From Lysobacter auxotrophicus (GTDB lineage: Bacteria; Pseudomonadota; Gammaproteobacteria; Xanthomonadales; Xanthomonadaceae): 64,000 nt of DNA. The first letter of the stretch is position 1; each line of letters opens with the position of its first letter. Shown in pieces: positions 16,614-25,612 of the stretch. A program made the position numbers and the translations under genes. Location of the stretch: assembly GCF_027924565.1 (NCBI RefSeq), contig NZ_AP027041.1:558001-622000 (forward strand). Reading direction: 5' to 3'. The notes beneath the pieces were generated by a model. It made no database searches, was not told the origin of the DNA, and saw only the letters and a list, made by a program, of their open reading frames with translations.

Positions 16614-17771
16614 TCAGCGGCCCGCGAGGGCATCGACGATGTTCAGGCGCATCGCACGCAGCGCCGGCAGCAGGCCGACGACCACGCCGATGATCAGCAT
16701 CAGCGCCAGCCCCAGGCCCCACGTCGCCGCCGGCACGCTCGGCAACTGGATCAGGCCGCGGCTGGCCGAACTGACGCCCGGCATGATCAGCGCCGCCAGC
16801 CCAAGCCCGATCAGCCCGCCCAGCACCACCAGCAGCGTCGCTTCGGCCAGCACCAGCCACAGCACGCTGCGGTTGGTGAAGCCGATGGTCTTGAGCACCG
16901 CCAGTTCCGGGATGCGCTCGCGCACCGCCTGCGCCATCGTGTTGCCGGTGAGCAGCAGCAGGGTGAAGAACACCGCGCCCATGATCGAGGTCACGATCAT
17001 CCCGATGTCGCCGATCTGCTTGAAGAACGCCTGGTTGAAGGCCGCTTCGGTCTGCGTCTTGGTTTCGTGGTCGGAGTTGTCCGACAGCTTGTCGATCGCC
17101 TGCGCCACCTGGTTGGACTGGTCGGCGTTCGCCACGTCGATCACGTACCAGTGCACCTGGCCCTTGATGTAGTCGTTGGCTTCGTCGAAGTACTTCCAGT
17201 TGAACATGAGCGAGTTCTCCTCGCCCTTGCGCTTGTTGTCGTTCACGCGATAGATCGCGACGAGCTTGAAGTTCCAGTTGTTGCTGCCCTTGGTCGGGAA
17301 GATCGTCGCCTGCAGCGGGATCGTGTCGCCGATCTTCCAGCCGTGCTTGCTGGCCAGCGCCTCGCCGACGATCGCGCCGTCCTGCGTGGCGTAGAACGCC
17401 TTGAGCTGCTCCGGCGGCACGACGTATTCCGGGTACAGCTCCATGTAGCCCGGGCCGACGGCGAAGTTGGGGAAGAAGTTCTTCGGATCCTGGTAGATGC
17501 CGCCGAACCACGTCGCGTAGGACGCCTTCTTCACGCCTGGCACGCTTTCGATCTGCGACTGCAGCCGATACGGCAGCGACGAGGTGATCGACAGCTTGGA
17601 GGTGGTGATGAGCCGGTTGGTGCCGGCCACGTTGGCGCTGGTGTTGAACGCCACGCGGACCGAGTCGAGCATGCCGAACAGCAGGAATGCCGTGACCACC
17701 GACAACAGCGTCAGGAAGGTGCGCGTCTTGCTTCGAAACAGCGCGGCCCAGATCAGGTGCAGGTATTTCAT
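16614..17771 (-). CDS. ABC exporter permease, FtsX/MacB type (first permease)
   Basis: A 385-residue permease with the standard MacB topology: N-terminal anchor TFLTLLSVVTAFLLFGML, a periplasmic domain of about 200 residues (FFPNFAVGPGYMELYPEYVV, IVGEALASKHGWKIGDTIPL) and three C-terminal helices including IVTSIMGAVFFTLLLLTGNT. The coupling segment RERIPELAVLKTIGFTNRSV is intact. ATG 17771 starts a short basic cytoplasmic end (MKYLHLIWAALFRSKTRT) as usual. Together with the neighbouring permease it probably forms a heterodimer, since the two share the fold but little sequence. A family 3 repeat separates it from the ATPase gene. Confidence 0.88.
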   Translation of the reverse strand: MKYLHLIWAALFRSKTRTFLTLLSVVTAFLLFGMLDSVRVAFNTSANVAGTNRLITTSKLSITSSLPYRLQSQIESVPGVKKASYATWFGGIYQDPKNFFPNFAVGPGYMELYPEYVVPPEQLKAFYATQDGAIVGEALASKHGWKIGDTIPLQATIFPTKGSNNWNFKLVAIYRVNDNKRKGEENSLMFNWKYFDEANDYIKGQVHWYVIDVANADQSNQVAQAIDKLSDNSDHETKTQTEAAFNQAFFKQIGDIGMIVTSIMGAVFFTLLLLTGNTMAQAVRERIPELAVLKTIGFTNRSVLWLVLAEATLLVVLGGLIGLGLAALIMPGVSSASRGLIQLPSVPAATWGLGLALMLIIGVVVGLLPALRAMRLNIVDALAGR

Positions 17772-17792
17772 CTCTGCGTCCTCAAGAATGTT

Positions 17793-17901
17793 CCCTTCGC
17801 CCGCGTGCGGGAGAAGGTGCCCGAAGGGCGGATGAGGGCGGCTCGGCGGCAACGCCGGACCGGCCTCACCCCAACCCCTCTCGCGCAGGTGGGAGAGGGG
17901 C
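17793..17901. repeat. Dispersed repeat, family 3, between ATPase and permease genes
   Basis: Two hairpin-forming units fill the 152-base gap inside the exporter operon: a GCCCGCGTGCGGG palindrome with flanks (17793-17838), and CCCCAACCCCTCTCGCGCAG with GTGGGAGAGGGG (17864-17901). The second recurs at 20277 and 20493. Hairpins here could reduce read-through from ATPase to permease. Confidence 0.8.
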
Positions 17902-17923
17902 TACGGGAAGGTGGGAGTGAGCG

Positions 17924-18619
<696 letters not shown>

Positions 18620-18677
18620 TGCGACGTCCTCGAAACGATGAAAGGGGGACTGCTTCCTGCTCGTAAGGCCTGGTGCG

Positions 18678-19928
18678 TTATTCGGCCGCGTCGCCGTCCT
18701 GCGCGCCGGCGACGCGCACGCGGTCGCCGTCGGACAGCGAGGCCGGAGGATCCAGCACGACCGTCTCACCGCCTGAGAGACCCTGCGTGATCTCGCGATC
18801 CTCGCCCAGGCTGCGGCCGACGGTGACTTCGCGCTGCGACGCCTTGTCCTCGGTCACCACGAAGGCGACCTGCTTGCCGTCGCGCGACACGATCGCCGCC
18901 GCGGGCGCGAGCGCCCCGGGCTTCTGCACGGGCGCGTCGTCCTTCTTCGGCTCCAGGAAGCTCACGCGCACGCCCATGTCGGGCACGATGCGCGGATCCT
19001 TCTGCTTGAGCGCGACGCGCACCTTCACCGTCGCCTTGCCGCGATCGGCTGCGGGGATGATCGCGATGACCTCGCCGGGGATCTTCCAGTCCTGGTATGC
19101 GTTGAGCGTGGCTTCCACCGGCATCTTCGGCTGCACGCGGCCGATGAAGGCCTCGCCGACCTCGACCTCGACTTCCAGCGAATCCATGTCGACGATGGTG
19201 CCGATGCCGGTGCGCGTGAAGCCGCCGGTCGCGAGCGGCGACACGATCTCGCCCGGCTGCGCGGCTTTCGCGGTAACCACGCCGGCGAACGGAGCGCGCA
19301 CGATGGTGTTGTCCACGCCGATGTCCGCGATGCGCAGGCGGTCGCTGGCGACCTTGGCGTTGCGCTCGGAGGTGGTCAGTTCGGCACGCAGCGAATCGCG
19401 CGCGGCGACGGCCTCGTCGTACTGCGCCTTCGACACCAGCTGCTGGTTCACCAGCGTGGAAAGCCGGCGTGCGTTGGCTTCGGCTTCCGACAGCTGCGCG
19501 CGCACGCTTTCGACCTGACTGCGCGCCGCGCTGTGCTGCGCGCTGGCGAGCGTGCGCTCGGCGTCGGCGTCGAGCGGATCGAGCGTGGCCATGACCTGGC
19601 CTTCCTCGACCTTCATGCCTTCCTCGATGAACACCTCGCGCACCTTTCCGGTGATCTTCGCCGAGACGGTCGCCATGCGACGCGCGACGATGTAGCCGGT
19701 CGCATCGAGCACCGAACCGCTGGCGCCGCCGTTGCCGATCGCGGTGACGGTGGCGGTCTGGACTTCGACGCCGCGCGCGCGGCCGAACACCGCCCATGCG
19801 ACGAGCGCGAGCACGATCAGCGCCGCGACGGCGGCCAGTACGATCCACAGGCCACGACGGTTCGCGGGCGGCGGCGGTGCCGAACGATCTATTCGCAGTT
19901 CCTTGAGCAGGTCGGCAGAGTTGTTCAT
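18678..19928 (-). CDS. Periplasmic adaptor (membrane fusion) protein, MacA/HlyD type
   Basis: A 416-residue adaptor anchored by one N-terminal helix (GLWIVLAAVAALIVLALVAW). Next come a barrel-sandwich/lipoyl half (TGYIVARRMATVSAKITGKV), an alpha-hairpin of about 90 residues rich in Ala, Glu and Gln (about 130-215, including ARSQVESVRAQLSEAEANAR), the second lipoyl half (TIVRAPFAGVVTAKAAQPGE) and a beta-barrel. The role is to bridge the inner-membrane exporter to an outer-membrane TolC-like channel. No outer-membrane factor is encoded nearby, so a TolC homologue elsewhere is needed. It is the first gene of the exporter operon. The repeat-rich 655-base region upstream must contain its promoter. 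Confidence 0.9.
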   Translation of the reverse strand: MNNSADLLKELRIDRSAPPPPANRRGLWIVLAAVAALIVLALVAWAVFGRARGVEVQTATVTAIGNGGASGSVLDATGYIVARRMATVSAKITGKVREVFIEEGMKVEEGQVMATLDPLDADAERTLASAQHSAARSQVESVRAQLSEAEANARRLSTLVNQQLVSKAQYDEAVAARDSLRAELTTSERNAKVASDRLRIADIGVDNTIVRAPFAGVVTAKAAQPGEIVSPLATGGFTRTGIGTIVDMDSLEVEVEVGEAFIGRVQPKMPVEATLNAYQDWKIPGEVIAIIPAADRGKATVKVRVALKQKDPRIVPDMGVRVSFLEPKKDDAPVQKPGALAPAAAIVSRDGKQVAFVVTEDKASQREVTVGRSLGEDREITQGLSGGETVVLDPPASLSDGDRVRVAGAQDGDAAE

Positions 19929-20125
19929 CGACGATCCGGACGATGGGAAGGGGGGCAGTGTGGGCAGCGGGCGGTGCCGCGCCAAGGGGCCGGAAGTAAC
20001 TTTCTACGGCTTGGGCGGCGCCAAGCGTATTCGATGCAGGGGCGCGGGGTCACCTTGGCGGCCGGCGTACGCGTGTGCACGGAGCGCCATTCGGTGGTCG
20101 ATAGCGCTATCAAGCGCATTGCGCC

Positions 20126-20527
20126 CTCATCCGGGCGCACGCCGGGACCCAGGCCGCGGCGCTTCCGCACTTCGGTCGTCATCCAGCGAAAGTTGTTTGG
20201 CTCTATGCGTGCGGTGCGGAAGCAACGGCGCAGCGCTATGCGGCGCCAACAGTTCACCGCAACAGCTTCGTTGCCCCTCACCCCAACCCCTCTCCCGGTG
20301 GGAGAGGGGCTTGAAGCGCCGTCACTTCCTGTAGCGTCGTCACCCATAAGGCGCCGTCATCCCGGCGAACGCCGGGACCCAGGCTGGCAGCGCTTCCGCA
20401 CTGGTCGTCATTCCAGCGGAAGCTGGAATCCACTCGGACTTGGCGTTCGATGCTGGAAACAACATCGCAGCGCGGTTCGGCAACGACGGTTCACCATCCC
20501 CAACCCCTCTCCCGGCGGGAGAGGGGC
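20126..20527. repeat. Repeat-filled 655-base intergenic region
   Basis: Between the adaptor gene and the aminopeptidase lie several dispersed units. Family 2 palindromes occur at 20126-20153, 20355-20383 and 20406-20432, each with CGCCGGGACCCAGG or a close variant. Family 3 units (CCCCAACCCCTCTCCC plus GGGAGAGGGG) occur at 20277-20310 and 20493-20527. The segment from 20126 to about 20170 is partly repeated at 20355-20410, so it looks like a local duplication. I see no gene here. Confidence 0.8.
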
Positions 20528-20583
20528 TTCACAGCTCGTCGGTCCAGGACAGCAATAACGACCCGGACCAGCTCAGCTGGACG

Positions 20584-21963
20584 TCAAACGCCCGCGTACT
20601 GCTTCAACAACGCATACGCGCCGCGCAGGCCCTGCGCTTCGCCGCCGGCCGGACGGCCCGGGCGGTCGTTGTCGTTCCAGCTGTACACGTCCAGGTGCGC
20701 CCACTTCTGCGTCGGCGGGACGAAGCGGTCCAGGTACACCGCGGCGGTGATCGAGCCGGCCATCTTCGACGGCCCGCCGTTGGCGATGTCGGCCACGTTG
20801 CTGACGAGATAACGCACGTACGGGCGCCACAGCGGCATGCGCCACAGTGGGTCGCGCAGCTGCATGCCGGCGTCGAGCCACTGCTGCGCCACGCCTTCGT
20901 CGTTGCTGTACAGCGCCGGCAGGTCCGGGCCCAGCGCGATGCGCGCCGCGCCGGTGAGCGTGGCGAAATCCAGCAGCAGCACCGGCTGCATCTCGGCGGC
21001 GTAGGTCAGCGCGTCGCAGAGGATCACGCGGCCTTCGGCGTCGGTGTTGTCGATCTCGACCGTGACGCCCTTGCGTGTGTCGACGACTTCGCCCGGACGG
21101 AACGCGTTCGGTCCCACCGCGTTCTCCACCGCCGGCACCAGCAGCGTGATGCGCAGCGGCAGCTTGCGCGACATCACCAGCTCGGCGAGCGCGACCGCGT
21201 GCGCCGCGCCGCCCATGTCCTTCTTCATGTTGCGCATGCCGTCGGCGGGCTTGAGGTCCAGACCGCCGGTGTCGAAGCACACGCCCTTGCCGACGATGAC
21301 CACGTGCGGGTGCGACTCATCGCCCCAGCGCAGCGTGATGAGCCGCGGCGCGCGATGGCTCGCGCGGCCGACGGCGTGGATCGCCGGGAAGTTCTGCGTG
21401 ATCAGGTCGTCGCCGCTGACGACTTCGATGCGCGCGCCGAAGCGCTCGGCGATCTCGCACGCCACCTGCTCCAGCTGGTCCGGACCCATGTGCTCGGTCG
21501 GCGTGTTCACCAGGTCGCGCACGCGCACGCACGCGGCGAGCTGCGCGAACGCGTCCGCATCGCCCTGCGCGATGGCGAGCTGCGCCGGCGCGCGCAGCGG
21601 CTGGCGGTAGCGGGTGAAGCGGTACGCGCCCAGACCCCAGCCCAGCTGCAACGCGTTGCGCGCGTCGGCCGGCAGCTCGCCCGCCAGCGCGAACGTGCGG
21701 GCCGGCAGCGCGTACGGCGCGTGGCCGTAGGCGAACGGATCGAGCGTGTCGCCCACGCCGATGACCGCGCCGGCGATGCCGCCGTCGCTGCCGGGCAGGG
21801 TGATCGCGGAGAACGGCGAGCCGTCGAAGCCCTGCGCGTCGAGCCATGCGCCGACGTTGGCCGGCTGCGCCGAACGCCAGGTGGCCAGGCCGTCGCGCGT
21901 GACGACGTGCAGCGGCAGCGCGTCGGAGGAGGAGGTGTCTGCGAATCCGGACGGCAGGCTCAT
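20584..21963 (-). CDS. M17 family leucyl aminopeptidase
   Basis: A 459-residue cytosolic zinc/manganese aminopeptidase that removes N-terminal residues from peptides. The C-terminal catalytic domain has all M17 metal and active-site elements: VIVGKGVCFDTGGLDLKP (Lys and Asp ligands), MKKDMGGAAHA (Asp ligand) and NTDAEGRVILCDAL (Asp and Glu ligands, Arg). The N-terminal domain (about 1-160) is divergent, as in the PepB-like subgroup. The start ATG 21963 overlaps the stop of the HAD gene, so the two are co-translated. The protein is shorter than E. coli PepA (503). Which physiological peptides it cleaves cannot be read from sequence. Confidence 0.92.
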   Translation of the reverse strand: MSLPSGFADTSSSDALPLHVVTRDGLATWRSAQPANVGAWLDAQGFDGSPFSAITLPGSDGGIAGAVIGVGDTLDPFAYGHAPYALPARTFALAGELPADARNALQLGWGLGAYRFTRYRQPLRAPAQLAIAQGDADAFAQLAACVRVRDLVNTPTEHMGPDQLEQVACEIAERFGARIEVVSGDDLITQNFPAIHAVGRASHRAPRLITLRWGDESHPHVVIVGKGVCFDTGGLDLKPADGMRNMKKDMGGAAHAVALAELVMSRKLPLRITLLVPAVENAVGPNAFRPGEVVDTRKGVTVEIDNTDAEGRVILCDALTYAAEMQPVLLLDFATLTGAARIALGPDLPALYSNDEGVAQQWLDAGMQLRDPLWRMPLWRPYVRYLVSNVADIANGGPSKMAGSITAAVYLDRFVPPTQKWAHLDVYSWNDNDRPGRPAGGEAQGLRGAYALLKQYAGV

Positions 21964-22676
21964 GCGGCGGCGGTTTCCATCGGTTGCGCCGCGTCCAGCC
22001 AGTCGGCCAGTTCGGCGAGGGTGGTGAATTCGAGATCGGGGCGCACGTCCTCGTGCGGCCATCGCGCGCCGATGCGGTTGATCCAGCAACTGCGCAGCCC
22101 CGCGCGGTGCGCGCCGACGACGTCCATCTCGATGTCGTCGCCCACGTGCAGCACTTCGTGCGGCGCGAACGGGAAGCGGCTGCACGCGGCGTGGAAGATG
22201 CTCGCGTCGGGCTTGGGCAGGCCGTGCTCGCGCGCGCCCAGCTGGAACGCGAAATGCGCGCCGATGCCGACGCGGATCAGGTCCGCGTTGCCGTTGCTGA
22301 TCGCCGCCAGCGGCACGCGAGCGGCCAGGCGCACGAGCGCGTCGAGCGTGTCCTCGTAGAACTCCACGCGGTTGCGCTCGTCGTAGAAGGCCTCGAACGC
22401 GGCATCGGCATGCAGCGGATCGTCGCCGGCTTCTTCCATCGCACGCACCAGGCTCAGCTTGCGCAGCTGGCTGAAGTCGTGGGCGAGGTCGGGGCGCTCG
22501 ACGTACATGCGTTCGCGCAGCTCGCGCATCGCCTCAATCGGGAAGCGCTGCGCGGTGAGGGGGCAATGCGTGGTGAGCCAGTCGTGCAGCACGCGTTCGA
22601 CCCGCGCACCGATCGGCGCGAAGGGCCATAGCGTGTCGTCGAGGTCGAGGGTGATCGCGCGGACGGGGAAAGCCAT
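21960..22676 (-). CDS. HAD-family hydrolase (YigB-like phosphatase)
   Basis: A 238-residue HAD hydrolase of subfamily IA. Motif I is ITLDLDDTLWP (nucleophile and acid Asp), motif II is the Ser in LAAISNGNADL, motif III is the Lys in GLPKPDASIF, and motif IV is VLHVGDDIEMDVVGAHRAG. A helical cap lies at about 25-100. The DLDDTLW start and the overall pattern match YigB-type phosphatases, which dephosphorylate FMN and several sugar phosphates. It is the upstream member of a two-gene operon with the M17 aminopeptidase (overlap CATGA on the plus strand). Confidence 0.88.
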   Translation of the reverse strand: MAFPVRAITLDLDDTLWPFAPIGARVERVLHDWLTTHCPLTAQRFPIEAMRELRERMYVERPDLAHDFSQLRKLSLVRAMEEAGDDPLHADAAFEAFYDERNRVEFYEDTLDALVRLAARVPLAAISNGNADLIRVGIGAHFAFQLGAREHGLPKPDASIFHAACSRFPFAPHEVLHVGDDIEMDVVGAHRAGLRSCWINRIGARWPHEDVRPDLEFTTLAELADWLDAAQPMETAAA

Positions 22677-22764
22677 CCGGCGATTTTAGCCCCAGCGGGC
22701 GGGGTGCTCGCGCGCGGATCCGGCGAGGCCGCGAGGCGGAGGTCGCCGCATGCGTTCGCTCTTG

Positions 22765-22833
22765 TAGCCCGGGTAAGCGCAGCGCACCCGGGGCCCCAGC
22801 GCCTTCCCGGGTGCGCTGCGCTTACCCGGGCTA
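22765..22833. repeat. Inverted pair of REP palindromes
   Basis: TAGCCCGGGTAAGCGCAGCG followed by CACCCGGGG (22765-22793), and its inverse copy at 22806-22833, are separated by 12 bases, so the pair can form one long hairpin. It sits between the convergent-side ends of the HAD and AI-2E transporter genes. Confidence 0.92.
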
Positions 22834-22856
22834 CCCACGCTCGCCGGCCACTGCCC

Positions 22857-23990
22857 TCACTCCAGCAACCGCGCCCACCCCGTCAGCCCTTCGACCCGCG
22901 CCAGCACCAGCTTCACGCACACCAGCAGCGGCACGGCGAGCAGCAGGCCGACGATGCCCCACAGCCAGCCGAACACCATCAGCGCCAGGATCAGCACCAG
23001 CGGCGACAGCCGCATGCTGTGGCCCAGGATGATCGGCGTGATGATCTGGCCTTCCAGCGTGTGCAGCGCGAGGTAGATGCCCGCCGGCAGCAGCGACGGC
23101 CACAGGTCGTCGAAGGCCACGAAGCCCATCAGCAGCATGATGATGATGCCGATCAGCGGCCCCACGTACGGGGCGAAATTGAGGATCGCCGCCATCGTGC
23201 CCCACAGCAGCGCCTCCTGCATCGGCACGCCCAGCCAGTACAGCGCGCCCGACAGCGCCAGGCCCAGGCAGGTGTTGATCACGGTGATCGTCAGCACGTA
23301 GCGCGAGATCGCGCCTTCGATCGAGGTCAGGATCTCCACCGTCAGCTTCTTCTGCTGGCGCGTGGGCAGCAGCGCGATCGCGTTTCGCTGCAGTTGCTGC
23401 CCGTACACCATGAAGAAGAACGTCAGCAGCACGACCGCCAGCACCGACGCCACGCGACGCGGCGTCGCGGTGAGGATCTTGAAGGGCTCGTTGGCTTCGG
23501 TACGGATGACCTGCACCGGCCGGCTCGTGCTTTCGCCGCCCGCGGCGCGCGCGATGTTCTGCGCCGCCTTGTTCGCATCGAGCATCGGCTTGTAGAGATC
23601 GCGCAGTTTCGGCGCGACCTGCTTCATCTCGCGCGGCACCTGGCGGATCCATTCGCCGGCCGGTTCGATCAGCTGGTTCCCCAGCGCGCCGGCGGCGAAC
23701 AGCCCGCCCAGCAGCACGATCAGCGCGCCGAGGAAGCGCGGCACGTAGAGCCGTTGGAAGCCGCGGATGATCGGGTTGCCGATCAGCGCGAAGAACATCG
23801 CCAGCAGGATGGGCAGCACCAGTTCCTGCGCGGCCCACAACGTGAACCCGACGGCGAGCGTCGCCAGTACCAGCGCCGCGCTGGACGAGCGCGGCCGCGG
23901 CGTGGGCGGCGGACTGGGAGGAAGCTCGCCGTCCTCGTCGAGCGCTGCGATGTCGTCGTTCGTGGCGGCAACCGGGGGACGTGCGCTCAC
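22857..23990 (-). CDS. AI-2E family transporter (PerM-like permease)
   Basis: A 377-residue polytopic membrane protein of the AI-2E/PerM family (UPF0118), with about eight hydrophobic segments. Typical features are LVLPILLAMFFALIGNPIIR, VVLLTFFFMVYGQQLQRNAI, and the C-terminal block FAPYVGPLIGIIIMLLMGF ... TLEGQIITPIILGHSMRLSP. I chose GTG 23990 because it overlaps the stop of the preceding gene as GTGA and gives a normal length; no ATG fits. Members have been linked to autoinducer export or Na+/H+ antiport, and which applies here is unknown. It is the last gene of a minus-strand run of envelope genes. Confidence 0.88.
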   Translation of the reverse strand: MSARPPVAATNDDIAALDEDGELPPSPPPTPRPRSSSAALVLATLAVGFTLWAAQELVLPILLAMFFALIGNPIIRGFQRLYVPRFLGALIVLLGGLFAAGALGNQLIEPAGEWIRQVPREMKQVAPKLRDLYKPMLDANKAAQNIARAAGGESTSRPVQVIRTEANEPFKILTATPRRVASVLAVVLLTFFFMVYGQQLQRNAIALLPTRQQKKLTVEILTSIEGAISRYVLTITVINTCLGLALSGALYWLGVPMQEALLWGTMAAILNFAPYVGPLIGIIIMLLMGFVAFDDLWPSLLPAGIYLALHTLEGQIITPIILGHSMRLSPLVLILALMVFGWLWGIVGLLLAVPLLVCVKLVLARVEGLTGWARLLE

Positions 23991-24502
23991 GGGCCCACCT
24001 GGTCGACGGTCGCCGTGCGCGCGGCACGTGCACGCGTTTCGGCCTGGGCGAGCGCGTAGGCCTCGTCCTCGAAGTCGTCTGCGACCGCATCCGGGTGCAC
24101 GCTGCCCACCGGCGCGACGCCCGCGCCCACCGCCCCGCGCGCGGCGAGCGCGTCGGCGACGGTCAGGTTCTCGCCGCTGGCGACCTGCTCGCTGACTTCG
24201 CTGGCTTCCTCGGCGGCGACCTTCGCGCTGCCGCTGGCCACCAGCGTGGACACCATCGAGATCATTTGCAGCAGCCCGCCGCTCTTGCCGACCGCCTTCA
24301 TCGGTTCGGCGCGTCCGACCAGGAAGCCGGCGGCCAGCCCGGCGGTGACGATGCGCCACGGCGTCCACGCGGCGAGCCACGAGGATTTGAGGTGGCGGAT
24401 GTCGGCCACGACTTCGCGCTCGCGCGTCTCCACCACGTCCTCGGCCTGGTGGACCTTGGCGATGAGCTGCTTGAAGGTCGGCTTTTTCTGCTTGATCGCC
24501 AT
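23987..24502 (-). CDS. Hypothetical membrane-associated protein (YqjK-position)
   Basis: A 171-residue protein I do not recognise. It starts with a basic, helical segment (MAIKQKKPTFKQLIAKVHQA) and has one possible membrane span near 45-65 (WRIVTAGLAAGFLVGRAEP). The rest is an Ala/Glu-rich acidic tail that is probably helical or disordered. It lies between the YqjE-like gene (16 bases upstream) and the AI-2E permease (GTGA overlap). In E. coli the third gene of yqjD-yqjE-yqjK occupies this place and is also a small charged protein, so equivalence is possible, but the sequences are not obviously alike. Confidence 0.7.
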   Translation of the reverse strand: MAIKQKKPTFKQLIAKVHQAEDVVETREREVVADIRHLKSSWLAAWTPWRIVTAGLAAGFLVGRAEPMKAVGKSGGLLQMISMVSTLVASGSAKVAAEEASEVSEQVASGENLTVADALAARGAVGAGVAPVGSVHPDAVADDFEDEAYALAQAETRARAARTATVDQVGP

Positions 24503-24518
24503 GTGACGTGCCTGCGGA

Positions 24519-25067
24519 TCAGGGCGGGGTGATGTCGATGTCGTTGCTCTGCTGCTTCGGCATCTGGTCGACGTTCTCGCGCAGGTCCTTTGCGGTTTCG
24601 CGTGCGGACTGCGGCGAGTCCGGCGTCGGCATCAGGTCGGACAATTCGCCGATGCCCAGGCGCGCCAGCTGCCGGCGCGTGGCCTGCAGGCGCGTGTGAT
24701 CGAAGTAGTGCATCGCGCGCCAGCCGGCGTAGGCGGTGACGACCAGGCTGATCCCGGCGGCGATCAGCATCGACATCAGCCACGACAACCCCATGTTGCG
24801 CAGCAGCGCGACCAGCGTGGCCATCAGGAACAGCCACGCCGATGCACCAAAGGCGACGGCGACGCCCGCGAAGGCGAGCGCGCGTCCCATCGCGACGCGC
24901 GCCAGCGACAGGTCGGCCGCCATCAGCGAGCGCAGGGCGCGCGCCGAATCGGCGGCCGCGCCCAGGCTGGCCTTCGCGGTGCTGCCGATATCGCGCAGCG
25001 ACTCGGCGAAATCCGGCGGCGGCTGGTCCGCCGGGTCGTGATCGCGGCGCTCGTCCCCTTCGCTCAC
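24519..25067 (-). CDS. Phage holin family / YqjE-like membrane protein
   Basis: A 182-residue protein with two long hydrophobic helices (ALAFAGVAVAFGASAWLFLM and MLIAAGISLVVTAYAGWRAM). They are flanked by an acidic N-terminus and a C-terminus rich in charged residues and Gln. The pattern is that of the Actinobacteriophage-holin-like/YqjE (DUF1469) family. The holin name is historical, since these are chromosomal inner-membrane proteins found beside YqjD-type proteins, as here. It lies nine bases after the DUF883-like gene. There is no phage gene nearby. Confidence 0.8.
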   Translation of the reverse strand: MSEGDERRDHDPADQPPPDFAESLRDIGSTAKASLGAAADSARALRSLMAADLSLARVAMGRALAFAGVAVAFGASAWLFLMATLVALLRNMGLSWLMSMLIAAGISLVVTAYAGWRAMHYFDHTRLQATRRQLARLGIGELSDLMPTPDSPQSARETAKDLRENVDQMPKQQSNDIDITPP

Positions 25068-25076
25068 GTTCGCGGC

Positions 25077-25541
25077 TTACTTGTCGCTGCTGCGGCCGAG
25101 CTTCGCGAGGATCCATCCCGCAGCGAAGGCGACGCCGAACGAGGCGAGCGGACGCTCGCGGATGAGCTCGGCGGCGCTGTCGACCAGGTCGCGGCCCTTG
25201 TCCATCAGCGCGTCCATCTGCTCGCGCGCGGCGCCACCGGCGTTCTCGGCGGCGGCCAGGCCGGCGAGCGCGCCATCGGCGAGGTCCGCCTTGACGTTCG
25301 CCTTGCCCACGCGCAGCTCCTCGCCCGCGGCCGAGGCCGCATCGCGCAGCGCGGCGCCGGCGTCGCTGGCGGCCTGCTTCACGTGGCCACCGGCCTGCGA
25401 CAGGTTGCTGCGCACGCCGTCGGTGTAGTTCGACGCTGCGCCGGTGCCCGTGCCAGAACCGGCATTGGTGCCCAGGCTGGCGCCCGGACCGGTGTTGATG
25501 GCGCTGCCGCCGGGGTTGGTCGGATCGATGGGGGTATTCAT
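25077..25541 (-). CDS. YqjD/ElaB-like (DUF883) membrane-anchored protein
   Basis: A 154-residue protein. The first 45 residues are Gly/Ser/Thr-rich and probably disordered. A long Ala-rich amphipathic helix follows (about 50-120), then a C-terminal membrane anchor (LASFGVAFAAGWILAKLG) after the family pattern IRERP. YqjD/ElaB proteins in E. coli bind ribosomes through the N-terminal part and sit at the inner membrane in stationary phase; the same is inferred here. ATG 25541 follows AGGAGC, a good ribosome binding site. It heads the operon with the YqjE-like gene and lies 71 bases after the protease stop. Confidence 0.78.
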   Translation of the reverse strand: MNTPIDPTNPGGSAINTGPGASLGTNAGSGTGTGAASNYTDGVRSNLSQAGGHVKQAASDAGAALRDAASAAGEELRVGKANVKADLADGALAGLAAAENAGGAAREQMDALMDKGRDLVDSAAELIRERPLASFGVAFAAGWILAKLGRSSDK

Positions 25542-25612
25542 TCGAGCGGCTCCTGACTGTCTAAGGGCGTGTTTCGAAGGCGTGCTTTGCGCGGCGCAGC
25601 GGACGCGCGGCC

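Noticed and set aside
20100-20111. GATAGCGCTATC palindrome resembling a xyl-box
   Set aside because: It differs in the flanking bases, lies in repeat-rich DNA and has no sugar gene beside it.
24519-25067. Prophage remnant because of a holin-family protein
   Set aside because: No other phage gene is nearby, and the gene is part of a YqjD/YqjE-like chromosomal operon.
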